The notes under the pieces are model-generated. The model was not told the origin of the DNA and ran no database searches. It saw only the letters and a list, made by a program, of their open reading frames with translations. A stretch of 7,951 nucleotides of DNA, taken from Frankiales bacterium (GTDB lineage Bacteria > Actinomycetota > Actinomycetes > Mycobacteriales > SCTD01). The DNA is taken from assembly GCA_025464695.1 (NCBI GenBank), contig JAODNQ010000018.1, positions 1 through 7,951 of the forward strand, in the 5' to 3' direction. This document shows, piece by piece, positions 1-5,075 of this stretch (positions are counted from its first letter, which is position 1; each line of letters begins with the position of its first letter). Position numbers and translations under genes: made by a program.

Positions 1-45
1 GGCTCCTGAGCACGGAGAGGGTCGGCGGCCAGCGCGGGAGGAGCA

Positions 46-85
46 CCGCGACGGGGAGCCGGCCTGGGCTCAGACCCCGTCGCGG
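46..85. terminator. GC-rich hairpin upstream of the c-di-GMP gene, possible terminator
   Basis: An 11-bp perfect inverted repeat is seen: CCGCGACGGGG at 46-56 pairs with CCCCGTCGCGG at 75-85. Inside the 18-base loop a further AGCC (57-60) can pair with GGCT (67-70), which lengthens the stem with a small bulge. No T-run follows on either strand, which is usual for hairpin terminators in high-GC actinobacteria. It probably ends transcription of a gene lying left of the window, or insulates the gene starting at 168. It could also be a leader structure of that gene. The remainder of 1-167 shows no promoter hexamers or convincing gene. Confidence 0.5.
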
Positions 86-167
86 CCCGTAAGCAGCGAG
101 GAGCTCGCACGCGTCATGGCGACAGCCTACCCAGGCGGCGGGCGTCTGCGGACGCAGGACTGACGCC

Positions 168-2462
168 GTGCGTTCACACGGACGTCACAGCACCTGCCGA
201 TCGGAGAGGGTGACCGCGCACCCGCTCGCCCTGCCCGACCAGCGCAGCTCCCCGCCCGCCCTCGACCTGGCCGGGCTGCGGCTGGCCCTGGCACCCGGCG
301 GGTCCTACGCCGTCGTCCAGCCGCTCGTGCGGCTCGCCGACGGCGCGGTCCTCGGCTACGAGGCGCTCGGCCGCGTCACGGACAGCCGCGGCCAGGGGCC
401 CGCCGAGTGGCTCGAGCGGGCCGGTGCGGCAGGCCTGCGCACCGACCTCGAGCTCGCCCTCCTCCGGGCCGCCGCCGCGCTCGGGGCGCCGCCGGACGAG
501 GCTCCCCTGTTCGTCAACGTCAGCGCCTCCACCCTCCTGGACCCGCGGTTCGAGGAGGTGCAGGCCCTGCTGCCGCTGCACGTGCTGGAGCTGTCGGAGC
601 GCGACCGGATCGAGGACTACGCCCGGCTGCTCCCCCGGCTGCGGGCGTGGCGGGCGCAGGGTGTCGGGCTCGCCGTCGACGACGTCGGGGCGGGCTACGC
701 GAACATGGCGCACGTCCTGCAGCTCGAGCCGGCCTACGTCAAGATCGACCGCTTCATCGTGGCGGGCCTGGACCGGGACCCGCGCCGACGGGCGCTCGTC
801 GCCGCCCTGCACGCCCTCGCCAGCACCTCCGGGGCCTGCTCGGTCGCGGAGGGGGTGGAGCGCCCTGAGGAGCTGGCGGTGCTGCGCGAGCTCGGGGTCG
901 ACCTCGCGCAGGGCTACCTGCTGGGCCGTCCCGGACCGGACTGGTCGGTGCCCGACACGCACGGCCTGCTGCCCACCCCGCTGGCGGCCACCGCCACCAC
1001 GGGCCGTCGCCGCGACGACCCCTCCGCCAGCGTCGCGCACGCGTCCGCCGCCCAGGTCTGCACCTCCCTCGCCGCCGACGCGGCCCTGCTGCCCAGCGTG
1101 TACCTGGCCCGTGGCGGGCGACTGCGCTGCGTGGCCCGCCGCGGCCAGTGGCTCGTCCTCGACGGCATGGAGCCGGGCACGGGCATCACCGGTGCCGCGT
1201 ACGCCGCGGACGCCGAGCTGGTCGTGCCGGACGTCGCCACCGACCCGCGCTACCGCCAGGCGGTACCCGGCGTCCGCAGCGAGGTCGCCGTGCCGCTCCA
1301 CGCCGGCGGCCGGCTGGTCGGCGTCCTCAACGTGGACCTGCTGCGACCCGTCACGCCGGAGGACGTCGACACGGTCCGCCGCGCCGCCGTCGCGCTGGAG
1401 CACCGGCTGACCGTGGTGGGGATCGGCGAGGACGCGGACTCCCTGCTGCAGCAGCTCGTCCGGTCGGCGCCCCGGATCGCGGCGGCGGCCGACCTGCACG
1501 ACCTCGGGCGCTCGACGGTGCAGGCCGCCCTGGACCTGTCCCGCCTCGACACCGGCGTCCTGTGGGAGGGGGCCGGGGACCGGTGGCGGCTGCTGGACGC
1601 CGAGGGCCCCGACGCGGGGCTCCTGGGCGCGCTGGACGACGCCGCCACGGAGGCGCTGCGCGACCTGGTGCGCGACACGGCCTCCTGCTCCAGCGCCGGG
1701 CCGGGGCTGGACCTGGCGACCGGCCCGACCGCCCTGCTGCGCACCTCCGGCGTGCGCGCCGTGGTGCTCGTGCCGGTGCGCGACGGCCGACGGCTGACGG
1801 GACTGCTGCTGCTGACCAGCCGCGCTGCCACCACGGTGGCTCCCGACGTCGTCCAGGCCCTCGAGCTGCTGGCCCTGCAGACGGGCAGCCGCGCGACCGC
1901 CCTGCTGAGGCAGGGCGACCTCGAGCGCCGCGCGTCCCGCGACCCGCTCACCGGGGTGGGCAACCGGCTGCAGCTCGACGAGGTCCTCGGCGACCCCGCG
2001 CAGACCGGGGCGCTCGCGGGCGGGTGGGTCGTCGCCCTCGACCTGGACGGCTTCAAGGGCGTGAACGACCGCTACGGGCACGCCGCCGGCGACGAGGTGC
2101 TGCGGGCGGTGGCGCAGTCGCTGCAGGCCGTCCGGCCGGAGGGCGCCCAGGTGGTGCGGCTCGGGGGCGACGAGTTCGTCGTCCTGCTCCCCGCCGGCGA
2201 CGAGCAGGCGGCGCACGCGTTCTGCGCCGAGGTGCGCGCCCGGACCCGGCCGCTGCTCGCGCCGTACGGGGCGGACGTGTCGCTGGGGCTGGCGGCGGTG
2301 GGCACCGCGCAGGACCTCCCGCTGGCCCTCGTGCACGCCGACGAGGCCCTCTACGCGCGCAAGCGCCGGGGCGGTCGTGGGCTCACGTCCTGGCCCCCGG
2401 AGTCGGTCGCTCCCGTACGGCGCCGCACCGGCCGCTACAGCGGTCCGCTGCCCGGTCGCTGA
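168..2462 (+). CDS. Bifunctional c-di-GMP protein: EAL - GAF - GAF - GGDEF
   Basis: Predicted to both degrade and make the second messenger cyclic di-GMP, in the cytoplasm; no signal peptide or membrane segment is seen. Domains in order: EAL phosphodiesterase (about 45-260), a clear GAF sensor (about 285-415), a more divergent GAF-like domain (about 435-580) and GGDEF cyclase (about 588-740). The EAL catalytic set looks intact: E65 in YEALGR, N117, E141, D171-D172 in DDVGAGY, K192 in VKIDRF, E228 in AEGVE and Q248 in QGYLLGRP. The GGDEF set is also intact: DPLTGVGNR (592-600), DLDGFKGVND (625-634), YGHAAGDE and RLGGDEF (664-670). The RxxD product-inhibition site, expected at 657-660, is absent. 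The GTG at 168 has AGGA 8 bases upstream; an in-frame GTG at 210 lies just after GGAG but too close, so 168 is preferred. Its 3' end overlaps the convergent hydrolase. Ligands of the GAF domains cannot be told from sequence. Confidence 0.93.
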   Translation: MRSHGRHSTCRSERVTAHPLALPDQRSSPPALDLAGLRLALAPGGSYAVVQPLVRLADGAVLGYEALGRVTDSRGQGPAEWLERAGAAGLRTDLELALLRAAAALGAPPDEAPLFVNVSASTLLDPRFEEVQALLPLHVLELSERDRIEDYARLLPRLRAWRAQGVGLAVDDVGAGYANMAHVLQLEPAYVKIDRFIVAGLDRDPRRRALVAALHALASTSGACSVAEGVERPEELAVLRELGVDLAQGYLLGRPGPDWSVPDTHGLLPTPLAATATTGRRRDDPSASVAHASAAQVCTSLAADAALLPSVYLARGGRLRCVARRGQWLVLDGMEPGTGITGAAYAADAELVVPDVATDPRYRQAVPGVRSEVAVPLHAGGRLVGVLNVDLLRPVTPEDVDTVRRAAVALEHRLTVVGIGEDADSLLQQLVRSAPRIAAAADLHDLGRSTVQAALDLSRLDTGVLWEGAGDRWRLLDAEGPDAGLLGALDDAATEALRDLVRDTASCSSAGPGLDLATGPTALLRTSGVRAVVLVPVRDGRRLTGLLLLTSRAATTVAPDVVQALELLALQTGSRATALLRQGDLERRASRDPLTGVGNRLQLDEVLGDPAQTGALAGGWVVALDLDGFKGVNDRYGHAAGDEVLRAVAQSLQAVRPEGAQVVRLGGDEFVVLLPAGDEQAAHAFCAEVRARTRPLLAPYGADVSLGLAAVGTAQDLPLALVHADEALYARKRRGGRGLTSWPPESVAPVRRRTGRYSGPLPGR

Positions 2463-3331
2463 CCGGCCCGCGCCGCCAGCCACTCCCCGACGACGGCGGC
2501 GAAGGCCTCCGGGGCGTCGACCCAGGGGAAGTGCCCCGCCTCGGGCAGCACGACGGTCTCGGCGGACGGGAAGCTGCCGGCGACGGCGTGCACAGCGTCG
2601 ACGCCGGTGAGCGCGTCGCGGCCGCCCCCGACCACCAGCACGGGGGCCGTCACCTGCCGCAGACCTGCGAGCAGCCCGGCGACGTCGACGTCCTCGATCC
2701 CCGCCGCGAACCCGAGCTCCGCGCGCTTGCTGCTCTGCCGGTCCGCCGTGGCGGCGTGCGCCTGCGTGCGCTCGTCCCAGCGGCCGTAGAAGAACGGCCG
2801 GGTGGCACGCACCAGGGCCTGCTGCTGCGCGGGCGGCGCACCCTCGTCGAGCGCCTGCTGGGCCTCCGCGGCGTCGGCGTACCAGGGCTCGTCGGAGCGG
2901 GCGGCCCGTATCGCGGCGACGTCGCCGCGGTCGCCGCCCTGCAGGCGGCCGCTGGGGGTCACGAGCACCAGGGACCGCACGCGGTCCGGGTACCGGGACG
3001 CCCAGGTCTGCGCGACGATCGTCCCGGCGGAGTGCCCGAGCACGTCCACGGTCTCCAGGCCGAGGTGCGTGCGCAAGGCCTCCACGTCGTCGGCGAGCCG
3101 GTCGAACCGCAGCGACGCCGGGTCGGAGGGCACCTCGGAGCGCCCGGTGGCCCGGCTGTCGAGGACGACGACGGTGCGCGTCGCGGTCAGCCCGGCGAGG
3201 TCCTCCAGGTAGGCGCCGGCGCGCCCGGGGCCGCCGGGCAGGCACAGCAGCACCGGGCCGCTGCCCTCGCTCGTGCACGCCAGCGAGGTGCCGTCGTAGG
3301 AGGCGAACGTGGTCGCAGCGCCCCGGGTCAC
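2435..3331 (-). CDS. Alpha/beta hydrolase, proline iminopeptidase-like (S33-type) fold
   Basis: A 298-residue cytoplasmic alpha/beta hydrolase of normal family length. Seen in order: an oxyanion-hole segment LPGGPG (31-36), DSRATGRS (58-65) corresponding to the DQRGxGxS stretch of proline iminopeptidase-like enzymes, the nucleophile elbow GHSAG with S101, a helical cap (about 135-215), the acid D239 in GGGRDALTG, and H267 in EAGHFPWVDAPEAF. The S-D-H triad is therefore complete. The start is the GTG at 3331-3329, which shares four bases (GTGA) with the serA stop and has only a weak GGGCGG upstream. This suggests translational coupling to serA. The stop lies inside the convergent c-di-GMP gene. 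Family membership is firm, but the substrate (N-terminal peptide, ester or lactone) is not predictable. There is no evidence that it acts in serine synthesis; the link is co-expression only. Confidence 0.92.
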   Translation of the reverse strand: MTRGAATTFASYDGTSLACTSEGSGPVLLCLPGGPGRAGAYLEDLAGLTATRTVVVLDSRATGRSEVPSDPASLRFDRLADDVEALRTHLGLETVDVLGHSAGTIVAQTWASRYPDRVRSLVLVTPSGRLQGGDRGDVAAIRAARSDEPWYADAAEAQQALDEGAPPAQQQALVRATRPFFYGRWDERTQAHAATADRQSSKRAELGFAAGIEDVDVAGLLAGLRQVTAPVLVVGGGRDALTGVDAVHAVAGSFPSAETVVLPEAGHFPWVDAPEAFAAVVGEWLAARAGQRPGSGPL

Positions 3332-4965
3332 AGCGTCACCGCCCGCACCGACTCGGCGCCGATCGCCGAGCCCACCCGCTCGAGGACGTCGGGAGGCACG
3401 GGGCTGTCGACGGTCAGCACCATGAGGGCCGCTCCGCCCTGCTCGCGCCGGGCCACCTGCGCCCCGGCGATGTTCAGCCCCGCCTCCCCGAACGCCTGCC
3501 CCACCGTGCCGACGACGCCGGGCCGGTCGGCGTAGGTGAGGAACACGAGGGACCCGGCGGCGGGGACCTCGACGTCGAAGCCCTGCGCCTCCACCAGCCG
3601 CTCCACCTGCCGCGTGCCGACGAGGGTGCCGGACACCGACACCGCGGCGCCGTCGGCGCGGACCCCCCGCACGGTGACGAGGTTGCGGTGGTCCGGGCTG
3701 TCGGGGTCGGTGGTCAGCGCGACCTCGACGCCCCGCTCCGCGGCGAGAGCGGGAGCGTTGACGAAGGTGACCTGGTCCTCGACGACGTCGGCGAACACGC
3801 CCTTGAGCGCGGCCAGCTGCAGCACCTGCACGTCGAGCGCCGCGATCTCGCCCCGGACCTCCACGGTCACGCTGCTGGCCACCTGTCCGGCGAGCGCCGT
3901 GAAGACCCGGCCCAGCTTCTCCACCAGCGGCAGTGCGGGTCGCAGCTGCTCCGGGACCGGGCCGCCACCGCTGACGTTGACGGCGTCGGGGACGAAGTCG
4001 CCCTGCAGCGCGAGCCGGACCGACCGCGCCACCGCGACCCCCGCCTTGTCCTGGGCCTCGACCGTGCTGGCACCCAGGTGCGGCGCGACGACCACGGAGT
4101 CGAAGCCGAACAGCGGGCTGTCGGTGCACGGCTCGGTCACGAACACGTCGAGCCCCGCGCCGGCGACCCGTCCCTCGGTGAGCGCCCGCACCAGCGCGTC
4201 CTCGTCGACGAGCCCCCCGCGGGCGGCGTTGACGATCCGGAGCGAGGGCTTGCAGATGCTCAGCTCGTGGTCGCCGATGAGGCCGACCGTCTCCGGCGTG
4301 CGCGGCAGGTGGATCGACACGAAGTCGCTCTCGCGCATCAGCGTCTCGAGGTCGACGAGCTGCACCCCGAGGGCGTCGGCACGGGCGCTCGTGACGTAGG
4401 GGTCGTAGGCGAGCAGGCGCACCCCGAAGGCCGCCATCCGCTGCGCGAACAGCACGCCGATGCGCCCCAGGCCGACGACGCCGACCGTCTTGTCGGCCAC
4501 CTCGACCCCGGTCCAGCGGCTGCGCTCCCAGCGGCCCGCCCGGAGCGCCGCGCTGGCCGGGGCGGTGTTGCGCGCGCAGGCGAGCAGCAGGGCCACCGCC
4601 TGCTCCGCGGCGCTCACCACGTTGGACAGCGGAGCGTTGACGACCATCACGCCCCGCGCGGTGGCCGCGGGCACGTCGACGTTGTCCAGCCCGATGCCGG
4701 CCCGGGCGACGACCTGCAGCCGGGGCGCGGCGACGAGCGCCTCCTCGTCGACCTGCGTCGCGCTGCGGACCAGGACGGCCGCGGCGTCGCCGAGCGCGGC
4801 GAGCAGGGCGGGCCGGTCGGTGCCGTCGACGTGCCGGACCTCCACCGCGTCGCCGAGGGCCGAGAGCACGGACGGAGCGAGCTCTTCGGCGATGAGCACG
4901 ATCGGCAGGTCGGTGGCAGCGATGGTGCGGTCTCCCGGTACGTGCGGCAGCGCGGACGCCGTCAC
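3328..4965 (-). CDS. serA: D-3-phosphoglycerate dehydrogenase, long (type 1) form with ACT domain
   Basis: Catalyses the first step of serine synthesis: oxidation of 3-phosphoglycerate to 3-phosphohydroxypyruvate with NAD. Numbering is from GTG 4965 (545 residues). A lobe of the substrate domain starts near LPIVLIAEE (21-29). The Rossmann motif GLGRIG is at 165-170, with D188 as the likely NAD ribose ligand. Catalytic R249 (NAARGG), E278 (TEP) and H296 (PHLGAST) are all present. The intervening (ASB) domain runs about 310-455 and includes VTFVNAPALAAERG. A C-terminal ACT domain (about 468-545, with YADRPGVVGTVG) is where serine feedback is known in the family. Length is close to the roughly 530 residues of mycobacterial SerA1. 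A GTG at 4983 would add six residues, but 4965 has GAGGT seven bases upstream. The first 20 or so residues are an extra unconserved-looking tail. The downstream hydrolase overlaps the stop by four bases. Confidence 0.96.
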   Translation of the reverse strand: MTASALPHVPGDRTIAATDLPIVLIAEELAPSVLSALGDAVEVRHVDGTDRPALLAALGDAAAVLVRSATQVDEEALVAAPRLQVVARAGIGLDNVDVPAATARGVMVVNAPLSNVVSAAEQAVALLLACARNTAPASAALRAGRWERSRWTGVEVADKTVGVVGLGRIGVLFAQRMAAFGVRLLAYDPYVTSARADALGVQLVDLETLMRESDFVSIHLPRTPETVGLIGDHELSICKPSLRIVNAARGGLVDEDALVRALTEGRVAGAGLDVFVTEPCTDSPLFGFDSVVVAPHLGASTVEAQDKAGVAVARSVRLALQGDFVPDAVNVSGGGPVPEQLRPALPLVEKLGRVFTALAGQVASSVTVEVRGEIAALDVQVLQLAALKGVFADVVEDQVTFVNAPALAAERGVEVALTTDPDSPDHRNLVTVRGVRADGAAVSVSGTLVGTRQVERLVEAQGFDVEVPAAGSLVFLTYADRPGVVGTVGQAFGEAGLNIAGAQVARREQGGAALMVLTVDSPVPPDVLERVGSAIGAESVRAVTL

Positions 4966-4972
4966 CGTAGTG

Positions 4973-4977
4973 ACCTC
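4973..4977 (-). promoter_or_regulatory. Ribosome binding site deciding the serA start
   Basis: GAGGT on the - strand, seven bases before GTG at 4965-4963, matches five bases of the Shine-Dalgarno consensus. The alternative GTG at 4983 has only a weak GGA about eight bases upstream. This favours the shorter serA protein. Confidence 0.55.
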
Positions 4978-4983
4978 GGGCAC

Positions 4984-5065
4984 ACCCGGCGTCCGGGCCC
5001 CCGGAGCAGTCCTGGTCTGCCCGCAGCCGCGCCCCGCCTGCCACGATGTCGGCTCCCGCCCGACC
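4984..5065. promoter_or_regulatory. Divergent spacer between serA and the exported-protein gene
   Basis: The spacer must carry the 5' control region of two divergent genes. I see no convincing -35/-10 hexamers on either strand. A dyad, TCCGGG-CC-CCCGGA, lies at 4992-5005, just upstream of the serA start. Its two-base centre is too tight for a hairpin but would suit a symmetric protein-binding site. Any operator role is inference; short GC dyads are common at this base composition. Confidence 0.3.
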
Positions 5066-5070
5066 AGGAG
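5066..5070 (+). promoter_or_regulatory. Ribosome binding site deciding the exported-protein start
   Basis: AGGAG ends five bases before GTG at 5076. An in-frame ATG at 5046 has no purine-rich stretch upstream and would put ten non-hydrophobic residues ahead of the basic signal-peptide N-region. The GTG start is therefore chosen. Confidence 0.75.
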
Positions 5071-5075
5071 ATCCC

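Noticed and set aside
2..163. Possible C-terminal end of an upstream + strand gene
   Set aside because: Third-position GC is noticeably lower than in the real genes, the product has no recognisable motif, and a strong hairpin lies within it. It is kept as a question in the findings but not called.
116..163. A 15-codon leader ORF (ATG at 116, stop at 161-163) before the c-di-GMP gene
   Set aside because: A purine-rich GAGGAG lies 12 bases upstream, which is too far to be convincing, and the peptide shows no regulatory codon run.
174..3278. A 1034-residue open frame on the - strand opposite the c-di-GMP gene
   Set aside because: Low-complexity Arg/Gly/Ala-rich translation with no recognisable domain, lying opposite a gene with clear motifs. 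Long antisense frames are expected at this GC content.
1148..3535. A 795-residue + strand frame covering the c-di-GMP gene end and the hydrolase
   Set aside because: Shadow frame, rich in Arg/Pro/Gly, with no domain motifs and crossing two real genes in other frames.
5046..5075. ATG at 5046 as the start of the exported protein
   Set aside because: No ribosome site precedes it, whereas GTG 5076 has AGGAG at a good distance and gives a standard signal peptide.
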